A DNA stretch of 35,967 nt from an uncultured Oscillospiraceae bacterium (GTDB lineage Bacteria; Bacillota; Clostridia; Oscillospirales; Oscillospiraceae). The translations under genes and the position numbers were made by a program. Below, in pieces: positions 8,489 to 16,727 of the stretch; position 1 is the stretch's first letter; each line of letters begins with the position of its first letter. The stretch spans positions 1 to 35,967 of the forward strand of contig CANRNU010000022.1 of NCBI GenBank assembly GCA_947632005.1. Reading direction: 5' to 3'. The notes under the pieces were generated by a model. That model was not told the origin of the DNA. It saw only the letters and a list, made by a program, of their open reading frames with translations, and ran no database searches.

Positions 8489-8515
8489 TATACATGCCTC
8501 CCCACTTATTGTCAA
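8487..8515 (-). promoter_or_regulatory. consensus sigma-A promoter of the tetR-ABC operon
   Basis: On the minus strand a perfect TTGACA (8510-8515) is spaced 17 bp from a perfect TATAAT (8487-8492). Such a strong promoter fits an operon held off by a repressor. Confidence 0.85.
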
Positions 8516-8614
8516 GAGTTGTTTTTTCCGGGGAGAGATACTATAATATACCCGCTGCGCGGCCTGGCGGACCGTAACAAAAAATCCACAATTTATTTAC
8601 ACATTTCAGTGGAA

Positions 8615-8643
8615 TTGGGCGCGCGTTCCGGCTAAATTATAAT
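8615..8643 (+). promoter_or_regulatory. promoter of the second htrA gene
   Basis: TTGGGC (8615-8620), a 17-bp spacer and TATAAT (8638-8643) lie about 45 nt upstream of ATG 8687. A second possible promoter, TTGTTT-N17-TATAAT, sits at 8519-8547. Confidence 0.55.
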
Positions 8644-8686
8644 CATCAAAAGCAAACGATGTGTCTGCGAAAAAGGAGGCAGTACC

Positions 8687-10084
8687 ATGAACGAATATGA
8701 CAATAACAATAACAATACCGGCAGCGGGACCGGGACCCAGAGCCCCTATTATTCCGCTCCGGACCACGGGTCCTACGGATATGGCCAGGAGCCGGCCCAT
8801 GCCAAGCAGAAAAAGGGCGTCAGCGCCGGCGCGGTGGTGGCCATCTGCCTGGTGTGCGCCATTTTGGCGGCGGCCATCGGCGTGGGCGTGACGTACTTCC
8901 TGCTCCGGGACCGGAATGACGGCGGCGACGTTCTGTCGGAGGAGCCGCTGCCCAGCGCGGAGGCCACAGAAGCGCCGGCGGAGACAGAGGAGCCCGCGGT
9001 CACGGAGGAGCCGATCCAGGAGGATGCCGCCATGCCCGGTGCCGCGGTGGGCCAGGACATCTATGAGCAGGCCACCAAGCAGGTGGTGGGCATCACCTCG
9101 GAGATCACCTATACCAACTTCTTCGGTCAGATCAGCGCCGCCAGCGTGTCCGGCACCGGCTTCATCATCAGCGAGGACGGCTATATCCTGACCAACAACC
9201 ACGTCATCGATCAGGCCCGCCAGGGCGGCTATGACGTATCGGTGCTGATGTATGACGGCACGGAGTATGCCGCCGATATCGTGGGGTATGACGCGGAGAA
9301 CGACATCGCCGTTTTGAAGATCGACGCGGACGACCTGACCCCTGTGACCATGGGCGACGCCAGCGACATCGTGGTGGGCGACCCCGTCTACGCCGTGGGC
9401 AACCCCCTGGGCGAGCTGAACTACACCATGACCACCGGCATCATCTCCGCCACCGACCGGGCCATCACCACGGACACCGACAACGTGCCCATCAACATGT
9501 TCCAGATCGACGCGGCGGTGAACAGCGGCAACTCCGGCGGCCCCGTGTATGACGCGGAGGGCGAGGTCATCGGCGTGGTGACCGCCAAGACCAGCGCCAC
9601 CGGCGTGGAGGGCTTGGGCTTTGCCATCCCCATCGAGGACGCCAACCACATCGCCGACCAGCTCATGGAGCATGGCTATGTGACCGACCGGGCCACCGTG
9701 GGCATCAGCGGCTACACCCTGCCTGAATCCGTGGCGGACCGGTACGGCATGGTGCCGGGCGCTTATGTGACGATGGTGGTGGCCGGGGGCCCCGCCGACG
9801 AGGCCGGCATCCAGGAGCGGGATATCATCACCGCTGTGGACGACCAGGAAGTGGCCGGTTTCACGGAGCTGACGGCCATCGTCCGGAAGTATTCCGTGGG
9901 CGACACGGCGGAGTTCACCCTCTGGCGCAACGGCGAAGAGGTGACCGTGTCCGTCACCTTCGGCGAGAGCCAGAAGCCGGTGGAGGTCACGCCCAGTCCG
10001 GAGCCCCAGCAGGGCCAGGGCGGCCAGTATTACAGCGGCGACATGGATGATTTCTTCCGTCAGTTCTTCGGCTACGGTTTTTAA
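8687..10084 (+). CDS. membrane-anchored HtrA/DegP-type serine protease with PDZ domain
   Basis: This 465-residue protein starts with an Asn/Gly/Tyr-rich cytoplasmic tail. It has one membrane helix (about 45-73), an acidic Glu/Pro/Thr linker (about 80-115), a trypsin-like domain and a PDZ domain (about 330-430). The triad is His172 (TNNHV), Asp206 (ENDIAVLKI) and Ser283 (NSGNSGGP). It ends in a Gly/Gln/Tyr-rich tail with FFRQFFGYGF. AAAGGAGG precedes ATG 8687. It is the better-conserved of the two HtrA paralogues in this window, since its active-site motif is the canonical GNSGGP. It is followed by a terminator and is probably monocistronic. Confidence 0.94.
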   Translation: MNEYDNNNNNTGSGTGTQSPYYSAPDHGSYGYGQEPAHAKQKKGVSAGAVVAICLVCAILAAAIGVGVTYFLLRDRNDGGDVLSEEPLPSAEATEAPAETEEPAVTEEPIQEDAAMPGAAVGQDIYEQATKQVVGITSEITYTNFFGQISAASVSGTGFIISEDGYILTNNHVIDQARQGGYDVSVLMYDGTEYAADIVGYDAENDIAVLKIDADDLTPVTMGDASDIVVGDPVYAVGNPLGELNYTMTTGIISATDRAITTDTDNVPINMFQIDAAVNSGNSGGPVYDAEGEVIGVVTAKTSATGVEGLGFAIPIEDANHIADQLMEHGYVTDRATVGISGYTLPESVADRYGMVPGAYVTMVVAGGPADEAGIQERDIITAVDDQEVAGFTELTAIVRKYSVGDTAEFTLWRNGEEVTVSVTFGESQKPVEVTPSPEPQQGQGGQYYSGDMDDFFRQFFGYGF

Positions 10085-10104
10085 AAACAACAGAGATATG
10101 CTAT

Positions 10105-10136
10105 AATGGCCGCACAGTTTGTGCGGCCATTTTTAT
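10105..10136 (+). terminator. terminator after the second htrA gene
   Basis: A 12-bp perfect stem (AATGGCCGCACA / TGTGCGGCCATT) with a GTT loop and a following T-tract lies 20 nt after the stop codon. A TATAAT-like sequence at 10102-10107 overlaps its base. Confidence 0.85.
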
Positions 10137-10167
10137 CATTACCATATGGGATAGCGGGGGATACGGG

Positions 10168-11406
10168 ATGGAAAACAAGATGCATCCGGAGGTCCTTGCC
10201 CCGGCGGGGGACAGGGAAAAGCTGGTCATGGCGGTGACCTATGGAGCGGACGCGGTGTACCTGGCCGGTCCCGCCTTCGGCATGCGGGCCGGGGCGGGCA
10301 CGTTCGGCCCGGAGGACATGGCCTGGGCCATGGCGTACTGCCATGACCGGGGCGTGAAGGTCTATGTGACCGTGAACACCATCCCCACAGACAGGCAGAT
10401 GGACGTGCTGCCGGCGTATCTGGAGAGCCTGGAGGCAGTCCGGGCGGACGGCCTCATCGTCTCGGACCTGGGGGTCATGGCCCTGGCGAGGCAATACGCC
10501 CCCCATGCCGCCGTACACATCAGCACCCAGGCGGGGGTGATGAGCGCCGGGACGGCCCTGGCGTTCCGGGACCTGGGGGCCAGCCGGGTGGTGCTGGCCC
10601 GGGAGATGAGTCTTGACCAGATCGCCCGGCTGCGGTCCCGCGTCCCGTCGGACCTGGAGCTGGAGGCCTTCTGCCACGGAGCCATGTGCGTGTCTTTTTC
10701 CGGCCGGTGCGTGCTGTCGAACTACCTGACTGGCCGGGACGCCAACCAGGGGGCCTGCGCCCAGCCCTGCCGGTGGAAGTATCATGTGACGGAGGAGACG
10801 CGGCCGGGGGAGTATATGGAGATCACGGAGGACGGCGGAACGTATCTCTTCAACGCCCGGGACATGTGCATGATCGACCACGTGCCGGAGCTGCTGGCTG
10901 CCGGGGTGACGAGCCTCAAGATCGAGGGCCGGACCAAGTCCGCCTATTACGCCGCCGCGGTGACGAACGCTTACCGGCACGCCGTGGACGCGGCCCTGGC
11001 GGGGGAACCTCTGGCCCCGGTCTGGCGGGAGGAGGTGCTGAGCGTCAGCCACCGGCCCTATTCCACCGGCTTTTACTTCGGCGAGCCCGGACAGTATACG
11101 TCCGACGCCTGCTATTTTTCCCGCTGCGACGTAGCCGCCGTGGTGGAGAGCTGCGATGAGGCCGGCAACGCCTCGCTCACCCAGCGCAACCGGTTCTTCC
11201 CAGGGGACGAGCTGGAGCTCCTCCTGCCCGGGGCGGAGCCGCTGCGGTTTATTGCCGGGGAAATATGGGACGGGGTCGGCGCCCCCGTCGTGGCGGCCAG
11301 CCACCCCAAGATGGAGCTGCATATGCGTCTGCCGGTCCCTGCGCCGGCCAACGCCATTTTGCGCCGGCGCCGGACGGAGAACAAGCCCGGACACCATATC
11401 GCGTAA
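10168..11406 (+). CDS. U32 family peptidase-like protein (tRNA hydroxylation type)
   Basis: The 412-residue product begins with the family block EVLAPAGDREKLVMAVTYGADAVY and contains the U32 signature around residues 165-185 (AFCHGAMCVSFSGRC) plus further Cys (GACAQPCRW), which may bind a metal or Fe-S cluster. Family members were named collagenase-like peptidases, but several (TrhP/YegQ, RlhA) act in prephenate-dependent RNA hydroxylation at tRNA U34 or 23S rRNA. Which RNA this one acts on is not resolved. ATG 10168 has only a weak purine tract upstream; ATG 10180 is an alternative. It stands alone between a terminator and a convergent gene. Confidence 0.88.
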   Translation: MENKMHPEVLAPAGDREKLVMAVTYGADAVYLAGPAFGMRAGAGTFGPEDMAWAMAYCHDRGVKVYVTVNTIPTDRQMDVLPAYLESLEAVRADGLIVSDLGVMALARQYAPHAAVHISTQAGVMSAGTALAFRDLGASRVVLAREMSLDQIARLRSRVPSDLELEAFCHGAMCVSFSGRCVLSNYLTGRDANQGACAQPCRWKYHVTEETRPGEYMEITEDGGTYLFNARDMCMIDHVPELLAAGVTSLKIEGRTKSAYYAAAVTNAYRHAVDAALAGEPLAPVWREEVLSVSHRPYSTGFYFGEPGQYTSDACYFSRCDVAAVVESCDEAGNASLTQRNRFFPGDELELLLPGAEPLRFIAGEIWDGVGAPVVAASHPKMELHMRLPVPAPANAILRRRRTENKPGHHIA

Positions 11407-11440
11407 GGTATGTGCACCCGCCCCCGCGGGGCATGCACAC

Positions 11441-11468
11441 AAAAAAAGAGGGCGGCCGAAGCCGCCCC
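11441..11468 (-). terminator. terminator of the hpf gene
   Basis: On the minus strand GGGCGGC-TTCG-GCCGCCC, a UUCG-type tetraloop hairpin, is followed by TCTTTTTTT. It lies 18 nt after the hpf stop. A separate hairpin at about 11411-11438 (TGTGCA / TGCACA arms) follows the convergent U32 gene. Confidence 0.9.
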
Positions 11469-11485
11469 TTTCAGGTACGATGAAC

Positions 11486-12031
11486 TCAGTCGTCGTCCGC
11501 GTCGGAGAACATGCCGTAGCCCCCGTCGCGGCGTTTATAGACCACGGAAAAGGCGTCGCCGGACTCCTGGTTGCGGAAGGCGAAGAAGGTGTGGCCCAGC
11601 AGGTCCATCTGCATGGCGGCTTCCTCCGGGCTCATGGGCTTGATGGGGAAGCGCTTGGTGCGGATGATCTTGTACTCGGCGGGCTCCTCGTCGTCTTCGG
11701 GCACGGGCACCGGTGCGGAGGTACGCTCGAACGCGCCGTCCCGCAGCCGCTTTTCCAGGCGGGTCTTGTTCTTCCGGACCTGCCGCACCAGGGCGGCGCA
11801 GGCGGAATCGATGGAGGCATACATATCGCTGGTGGTCTCGGTGACCCGGTAGAACATCCCGTTGTTCCGCAGCGTCACCTCGACGGTGTAGCGGCCCCGC
11901 TCCTCGCTGAAGGTGACGGAGGCGTCGCTCTCCGTGCGGAACAGTCTGTCGATCTTGCCGACCTTCTTTTCCGCATAGGCCTTCAGTTCGTCGGATGCCT
12001 CAAATTTCTTTCCGGTGAATATGAATGTCAT
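11486..12031 (-). CDS. hpf: long-form ribosome hibernation promoting factor
   Basis: This 181-residue protein has the N-terminal ribosome-binding domain of HPF/RaiA (residues about 1-100, beginning MTFIFTGKKFEASDELKAYAEKK) and a C-terminal dimerisation domain (about 120-181) with RTKRFPIKPMSPEEAAMQMDLLGHTFFAF. The long form pairs 70S ribosomes into inactive 100S dimers in stationary phase. ATG 12031 is chosen over an upstream start because AAAGGAGG lies at 12041-12048. A perfect 12-bp hairpin (12055-12084) lies immediately upstream, between it and the vanZ-like gene. Confidence 0.95.
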   Translation of the reverse strand: MTFIFTGKKFEASDELKAYAEKKVGKIDRLFRTESDASVTFSEERGRYTVEVTLRNNGMFYRVTETTSDMYASIDSACAALVRQVRKNKTRLEKRLRDGAFERTSAPVPVPEDDEEPAEYKIIRTKRFPIKPMSPEEAAMQMDLLGHTFFAFRNQESGDAFSVVYKRRDGGYGMFSDADDD

Positions 12032-12054
12032 AGCACTCGACCTCCTTTGTGAAA

Positions 12055-12084
12055 ATTGTACCACACATTTTTGTGTGGTACAAT
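12055..12084. terminator. 12-bp inverted repeat between vanZ-like gene and hpf
   Basis: ATTGTACCACAC and its exact reverse complement flank an ATTTTT loop. On the minus strand it comes just after the vanZ-like stop and just before the hpf ribosome binding site, followed by only ATTTTC. It may be a terminator for the upstream gene or a regulatory structure for hpf. Confidence 0.5.
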
Positions 12085-12089
12085 AGTTT

Positions 12090-12677
12090 TTATGAAAAAT
12101 TTCCAGTTTTTGGGGTCCTCTTCCGTTTCTTTGCCCGGACCCTGACGATGAGCCGCAGGATGGACAGCAGGATGAGCGCGGCGGTCAGGCCCGCGATGGC
12201 GCCCAGCATATCGATGCACACGTCCCGGAGCTGGGCGGCCCGCTGGATGGAGAACAGCTGGATGCCCTCGTCCACCAGGGCAGCGGCCAGGCACGCCCCC
12301 TCCGGCAGAAAGACCCGGCCCCGGCCATCGGAATGGGCGAAGAGAAAGCCCATGAAAAAGCCCAGCAGCATATACTCGGACAGGTGGGCGGCCTTACGGA
12401 CCAGGAAGGAGGAGTCCCGGGTTAGGACGTGCCGGTCCAGCCAGCCGATGGCCCGGTAGGAGAAGGACTGGATGCGCTCCGGCAGATGGTCTGCCAGGCG
12501 GGTCAGCCAGACCTGGATGCGGCCGCTGTGCACAAAGTCCAGCACCGGCTGGACCAACTGCATCACCCAGTCGCTCTCCTCGGTGGAGATGTCCCCAGGC
12601 ATCATGGAGTTGCCCCAGATGAACAAAAGCGTGAACACCACGAAAACGAGCATGATTTTTCGGAAGGTCTTGATCAT
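12090..12677 (-). CDS. VanZ-like membrane protein
   Basis: This 195-residue protein has an N-terminal helix (about 7-25), a polar middle region and further hydrophobic segments. The VanZ-family pattern is visible: KAAHLSEYMLLG (about 115-126), DEGIQLF (about 149-155) and RDVCIDMLGAIAG (about 163-175). VanZ relatives are small integral membrane proteins, some linked to teicoplanin resistance or lipid handling; the general function is unclear. Its C-terminus is Arg/Lys-rich. A good promoter lies immediately upstream, so the 5' leader is very short and the ribosome binding site is weak. Confidence 0.82.
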   Translation of the reverse strand: MIKTFRKIMLVFVVFTLLFIWGNSMMPGDISTEESDWVMQLVQPVLDFVHSGRIQVWLTRLADHLPERIQSFSYRAIGWLDRHVLTRDSSFLVRKAAHLSEYMLLGFFMGFLFAHSDGRGRVFLPEGACLAAALVDEGIQLFSIQRAAQLRDVCIDMLGAIAGLTAALILLSILRLIVRVRAKKRKRTPKTGNFS

Positions 12678-12682
12678 GGGTG

Positions 12683-12712
12683 TATTGTCCGTCCAAAACG
12701 GGAATTTGTCAA
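12683..12712 (-). promoter_or_regulatory. promoter of the vanZ-like gene
   Basis: Minus-strand TTGACA (12707-12712), an 18-bp spacer and ACAATA (12683-12688) lie just 6 nt from ATG 12677, implying an almost leaderless mRNA unless another start is used. Confidence 0.6.
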
Positions 12713-12719
12713 GTCACAC

Positions 12720-12747
12720 TTGACTTTGCCGGAAAGCATGTTAGAAT
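12720..12747 (+). promoter_or_regulatory. promoter of the riboswitch-metK-ahcY transcript
   Basis: TTGACT (12720-12725), a 16-bp spacer and TAGAAT (12742-12747) precede the riboswitch by about 20 nt. Confidence 0.65.
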
Positions 12748-12767
12748 AAACGTGGACAAGTTCATAG

Positions 12768-12866
12768 CCTTATCAAGAGTGGCGGAGGGACCGGCCCTGT
12801 GAAGCCCGGCAACCTGCTGAAAAGCGCAAGGTGCCAAATCCGGCGGTGTAGAATCGAAAGATAAGG
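12768..12866 (+). ncRNA. SAM-I (S-box) riboswitch
   Basis: The P1 helix CCTTATC / GATAAGG (12768-12774 with 12860-12866) encloses the S-box core: AGAGTGG.GGAGGGA, GCCCGGCAACC and GGTGCCAAATCC, in the order and spacing of SAM-I riboswitches. SAM binding should stabilise the aptamer and let the following terminator form. It sits directly upstream of metK, so the product of the pathway shuts down its synthesis. Confidence 0.97.
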
Positions 12867-12884
12867 ACCAACACAGAGTTCTTC

Positions 12885-12911
12885 AGCCCGCCGGTCTTCG
12901 GCGGGCTTTTT
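12885..12911 (+). terminator. riboswitch-controlled terminator
   Basis: AGCCCGCCG / CGGCGGGCT (12885-12893 with 12899-12907) followed by TTTT lies 18 nt after the aptamer and 41 nt before metK. It is the expression platform of the S-box element. Confidence 0.93.
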
Positions 12912-12951
12912 GCTGTCCTCCGCCTCGGGACATACGAAAGGAGCATACAAA

Positions 12952-14244
12952 ATGGGACATTATCTTTTCACATCGGAATCGGTCACGGAGGGCCATCCCG
13001 ACAAGGTCTGTGACCAGATCTCCGACGCGATCCTGGACGCGATCCTGGCCAAGGACCCCCAGGGGCATGTGGCCTGCGAGTGCACGGCCACCACGGGCAT
13101 GGTGTTCGTGATGGGCGAGATCACCACCAGCTGCTATGTGGACATCCCCCAGGTGGCCCGGGGCGTGCTGCGGGACATCGGCTATGACCGGGCCAAGTAC
13201 GGCATGGACTGCGACACCTGCGCGGTGATCACCTCCATCGACGAGCAGTCCCCGGACATCGCCCTGGGGGTGAATGCCAGCCTGGAGCAGAAGTCCGGCG
13301 GCGAGGCGGCGGAGCTGGAAAACGGCGCGGGCGACCAGGGCATGATGTTCGGCTATGCCTGCGACGAGACCCCGGAACTGATGCCGCTGCCCATCAGCCT
13401 GGCCCACAAGATGGCCCGGCGTCTGGCCCAGGTCCGCAAGGACGGCACCCTGCCCTACCTGCGGCCCGACGGCAAGACCCAGGTGACCATCGAGTACGAC
13501 GAGGAGAACCGGCCTGTCCGGGTGGACACGGTGGTGGTCTCCGCCCAGCACGCCCCGGAGGTGGAGAACGAGCAGATCCGGGACGACATCATCCGGGAGG
13601 TCATCACCCCCATCCTGCCGGAGCGGCTGAACCACGGGGACGTGAAGTGCTACGTCAACCCCACCGGTCGGTTCGTGGTGGGCGGGCCCCAGGGGGACTC
13701 CGGCCTCACCGGCCGGAAGATCATCGTGGACACCTACGGCGGCACCGCGCCCCACGGCGGCGGCGCGTTTTCCGGCAAGGACCCCACCAAGGTGGACCGC
13801 AGCGCGGCCTATGCCGCCCGCTGGGTGGCCAAGAACGTGGTGGCCGCAGGCCTCGCCACCCGCTGCCAGGTCCAGATTGCCTACGCCATCGGCGTGGCCA
13901 ACCCGGTCAGCGTGAACATCACCACCTTCGGCACCGGCAAGGAGTCGGACGAGACGCTCCAAAAGGCCGTGATGCAGGTGTTCGACCTGCGTCCCTCCGC
14001 CATCATCCGGGACCTGGACCTGCGCCGGCCCATCTACCGCCAGCTGGCCGCCTACGGCCACATGGGCCGGGAGGACCTGGACGTGCCCTGGGAGAAGACC
14101 GACAAGACCGAGGCCCTGAAGGCCGCCATCCCGGAGCCCAAGGAGGCCCTGATCCCCGCGGACAACGTGAAGAAAACGCCCTGGTGGAAGTTCTGGCTCC
14201 GGTGGAAGAAGCAGCCGGCAAAGGAAGAGAACGCCGGAAAATAA
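12952..14244 (+). CDS. metK: S-adenosylmethionine synthetase with C-terminal extension
   Basis: MetK makes SAM from methionine and ATP. The start [22 protein letters not shown] and the segment [23 protein letters not shown] are diagnostic. AAAGGAG at 12937-12943 supports ATG 12952, giving 430 residues. The usual family end ([13 protein letters not shown]) is followed here by about 38 extra residues rich in Pro, Lys and Trp, including [11 protein letters not shown]. That tail is not part of the catalytic fold. The gene is under S-box control and is followed 22 nt later by ahcY, completing the SAM cycle. Confidence 0.97.
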   Translation: MGHYLFTSESVTEGHPDKVCDQISDAILDAILAKDPQGHVACECTATTGMVFVMGEITTSCYVDIPQVARGVLRDIGYDRAKYGMDCDTCAVITSIDEQSPDIALGVNASLEQKSGGEAAELENGAGDQGMMFGYACDETPELMPLPISLAHKMARRLAQVRKDGTLPYLRPDGKTQVTIEYDEENRPVRVDTVVVSAQHAPEVENEQIRDDIIREVITPILPERLNHGDVKCYVNPTGRFVVGGPQGDSGLTGRKIIVDTYGGTAPHGGGAFSGKDPTKVDRSAAYAARWVAKNVVAAGLATRCQVQIAYAIGVANPVSVNITTFGTGKESDETLQKAVMQVFDLRPSAIIRDLDLRRPIYRQLAAYGHMGREDLDVPWEKTDKTEALKAAIPEPKEALIPADNVKKTPWWKFWLRWKKQPAKEENAGK

Positions 14245-14266
14245 CTATGCGGAGGGACCTGCCACT

Positions 14267-15502
14267 ATGAGTACCATTCGAGACATCGCCCTGGCTCCAT
14301 CGGGGGAGGAGAAGATCGCCTGGGTGGAGCGGAACATGCCTCTGTGCCGGTCCATCGGGGAGGAATTTGCCCGGACGAAGCCCTTTGCGGGGCTGAAGAT
14401 CGCCCTGTCCGTCCACCTGGAGGCCAAGACGGCCTATCTGTGCCGGATGCTGGCCGGGGCGGGGGCCGAGATGCACATCACCGGCTCCAACCCTCTGTCC
14501 ACCCAGGATGACGTGGCCGCGGCGCTGGCAGCCGGCGGCCTGGAGGTCCACGCCATCTACGGCTGCACGCCGGAGGAATACGACGGGTGCATCGACCGGG
14601 TGCTGGCCTGCGGGCCGGACATCGTCATCGACGACGGAGGCGACCTGATGCAGGGCCTTCGGGAGCGCTTCCCCCAGTTCCTGCCGGGGGTGACCGGTCT
14701 TTGCGAGGAGACCACCACCGGCGTGCACCGGCTGCGTCAGCTGGACCGGGCGGGGGAGCTGCCCTTCCCGGCCATCACGGTGAACGACGCCGACTGCAAG
14801 CACCTGTTTGACAACCGTTACGGCACCGGCCAGTCCGTCTGGGACGGCATCATGCGCACCACCAACCTGATCGTGGCGGGCAAGGACGTGGTGGTGGCCG
14901 GCTACGGCTGGTGCGGCAAGGGCGTGGCCATGCGGGCCAAGGGCCTGGGCGCCCGGGTCATCGTCACGGAGGTGGACCCGGTCCGGGCCATCGAGGCGGT
15001 GATGGACGGCTTCCGGGTCATGTCCATGGCCGAGGCCGCGCCCATCGGCGACATTTTCTGCACCGTCACCGGCTGCGCCGGGGTCATCACGAAGCGGCAC
15101 TTCCCCCTGTTGAAGGACGGGGCCATCCTCACCAACGCCGGCCACTTCAACGTGGAGGTGGACGCGGCGGCCCTGGCGGACTATGCCCAGAGCCACTATG
15201 AGGCCCGGCGCAACATCGAGGGCTACCGCCTGCCCAATGGCCGGACGGTGTTCCTCCTGGCCGAGGGCCGGCTGGTGAATCTGGCCTCCGGCGACGGCCA
15301 CCCGGCGGAGATCATGGACATGAGCTTCGCCATCCAGGCCCTCAGCGCCAAGTACCTGGCCGATCACAAGGGGCAGCTCACCCCCGGCGTGATGGCCGTG
15401 CCCCGGGCCATCGACGAGGAGGTGGCCCGCCGGAAGCTGGCCACCATGGGCGTGACCATCGACGCCCTCACCCAGGAACAGAGGGATTACCTGGGCGTTT
15501 GA
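14267..15502 (+). CDS. ahcY: adenosylhomocysteinase (SAH hydrolase)
   Basis: The enzyme cleaves S-adenosylhomocysteine to adenosine and homocysteine using tightly bound NAD. The 411-residue product shows the family blocks GSNPLSTQDDVAAAL (near residue 76), the substrate/catalytic region ETTTGVHRL and the NAD-binding VVVAGYGWCGKG (about 208-219). GGAGGG lies upstream of ATG 14267. It is cotranscribed with metK behind the S-box riboswitch, so removal of the methylation by-product is coordinated with SAM synthesis. It is of the shorter type without the long insertion seen in many proteobacterial enzymes, as is common in archaea and some clostridia. Confidence 0.96.
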   Translation: MSTIRDIALAPSGEEKIAWVERNMPLCRSIGEEFARTKPFAGLKIALSVHLEAKTAYLCRMLAGAGAEMHITGSNPLSTQDDVAAALAAGGLEVHAIYGCTPEEYDGCIDRVLACGPDIVIDDGGDLMQGLRERFPQFLPGVTGLCEETTTGVHRLRQLDRAGELPFPAITVNDADCKHLFDNRYGTGQSVWDGIMRTTNLIVAGKDVVVAGYGWCGKGVAMRAKGLGARVIVTEVDPVRAIEAVMDGFRVMSMAEAAPIGDIFCTVTGCAGVITKRHFPLLKDGAILTNAGHFNVEVDAAALADYAQSHYEARRNIEGYRLPNGRTVFLLAEGRLVNLASGDGHPAEIMDMSFAIQALSAKYLADHKGQLTPGVMAVPRAIDEEVARRKLATMGVTIDALTQEQRDYLGV

Positions 15503-15507
15503 ATACC

Positions 15508-15550
15508 AAAAAAAGACGTCCGCCGGCACAGCGTGCCGGCGGACGTTTTG
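15508..15550. terminator. bidirectional terminator between ahcY and the radical SAM gene
   Basis: A 13-bp perfect stem (ACGTCCGCCGGCA / TGCCGGCGGACGT, 15516-15528 with 15534-15546) has A7 on its left and T4 on its right, so it can terminate both convergent transcripts. Confidence 0.93.
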
Positions 15551-15553
15551 CAT

Positions 15554-16417
15554 TTATACTCCGGTGCCGTCAAAGGGCGGGGTATATTCCGCCTCGGCGC
15601 TGGTCAGGTCCTGGGTATAGCCCTCCAAAAGGCCCAGGGCGGCCATGTAATCCACGGCCCGCCGGTACTCCTCCTCCGTCAGCCGCCGGTCCGGCCCCCC
15701 GTGGCCGTTGGGGGTGTACTGGCCCATCAGGCTCACCAGGATGTCCCCGGGCCGGAAGGACTCCGCCAGCCAGTCCAGCACGCCGAAGGTATTGTCCAGC
15801 TCCCCCGGCAGCACCAGGTGCCGGACCATCACTCCCCGGACCAGCATCCCGTCCCCGTCCAGCACATAGGGCCCGGTCTGGCGGAACATCTCCAAAATGG
15901 CGGCCTTCGCCGTCCTGGGGTAATCCTCCGCCCCGGACAGGCGCCGGGCCAGGGCCGGGTCCGCGTACTTCATATCCGGCAGATACACCTGGACCTTCCC
16001 CGCCAGGGCCTGCAGGGCCGGGACGGATTCATACCCCCCGGTGTTCCACACCACGGGAACGGCGGGCGGGGGGTCCAGGGCCTTCAATACCCCGGGCAGG
16101 AAGTGGGAGGCGGTCACCAGATTCAGGTTGTGCACTCCCTGGGCTTCCAGCGCCCGGAATATCTCCCGCAGCCGCTCCGGGGAGACGGCCTTGCCCCGGC
16201 CTCCGGCGCTGATGGCATGGTTCTGGCAGAAGACGCACCGGAGGGCGCACCCGGCGAAGAACACCGCGCCGCTGCCCCTGGTCCCGCTGATGCAGGGCTC
16301 CTCCCAAAAGTGGGGGGCGGCCCGGGCCACCACCGGCTCCCAGCCCGCGCCGCAGAAGCCGGGATGGTCCGCGTCCCGGCGCACGCCGCACCTTCGGGGG
16401 CAGATGGAACAGTTCAT
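15554..16417 (-). CDS. radical SAM protein, pyruvate formate-lyase-activating-enzyme-like
   Basis: This 287-residue protein has the radical SAM Fe-S motif CALRCVFC (Cys57, Cys61, Cys64) after an N-terminal cluster of Cys (3, 6, 10, 22) as found in the COG1313 PflX/PflA-like group. That group resembles glycyl-radical activases, but their substrates are mostly unknown. Later blocks such as VWNTGGYES and VYLPDMKYAD match this subgroup. AGGTG lies before ATG 16417. No glycyl radical enzyme gene is adjacent, so a specific partner cannot be named. Confidence 0.85.
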   Translation of the reverse strand: MNCSICPRRCGVRRDADHPGFCGAGWEPVVARAAPHFWEEPCISGTRGSGAVFFAGCALRCVFCQNHAISAGGRGKAVSPERLREIFRALEAQGVHNLNLVTASHFLPGVLKALDPPPAVPVVWNTGGYESVPALQALAGKVQVYLPDMKYADPALARRLSGAEDYPRTAKAAILEMFRQTGPYVLDGDGMLVRGVMVRHLVLPGELDNTFGVLDWLAESFRPGDILVSLMGQYTPNGHGGPDRRLTEEEYRRAVDYMAALGLLEGYTQDLTSAEAEYTPPFDGTGV

Positions 16418-16727
16418 AACGCACCTCGCTCAAAAGACTGCCGGACAGGCCGCCGGCAGGTATTCATTATACCATAGCCCCGCCGTCCCGCACAAGCACG
16501 GCGTATCCCGGGGCGTCCCCGGCAAAAAAAACATAAATAAAGCAAAATTGATCGCAAAACACGTATAGTTTTCTCTTGCCTTGCGGCCATTTGTGTGATA
16601 TACTTCACTATTATTGTAAACTGATAATCATGACCACAATGCAATTAATTGCACCAAATCGGTATTGGGAGATATCGTACCGCGGCAAGCGGGGGGGGTA
16701 TATTCTTCTTTCCAGGAGGAAGTTCTC
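16418..16727 (+). other. 310-bp intergenic leader region of the surface protein gene
   Basis: This stretch separates the divergent radical SAM and surface protein genes. It holds the promoter at 16576-16604 and an A/T-rich leader of about 115 nt ending in AGGAGGAAG. Apart from those I see no further gene or clear structured RNA. Confidence 0.6.
16576..16604 (+). promoter_or_regulatory. promoter of the giant surface protein gene
   Basis: TTGCCT (16576-16581), a 17-bp spacer and TATACT (16599-16604), in a markedly A/T-rich stretch, lie about 120 nt upstream of ATG 16728. Confidence 0.6.

Noticed and set aside
15499-16477. Plus-strand Pro/Arg-rich open frames opposite the radical SAM gene
   Set aside because: They lack ribosome binding sites and mirror a clear radical SAM protein on the minus strand.
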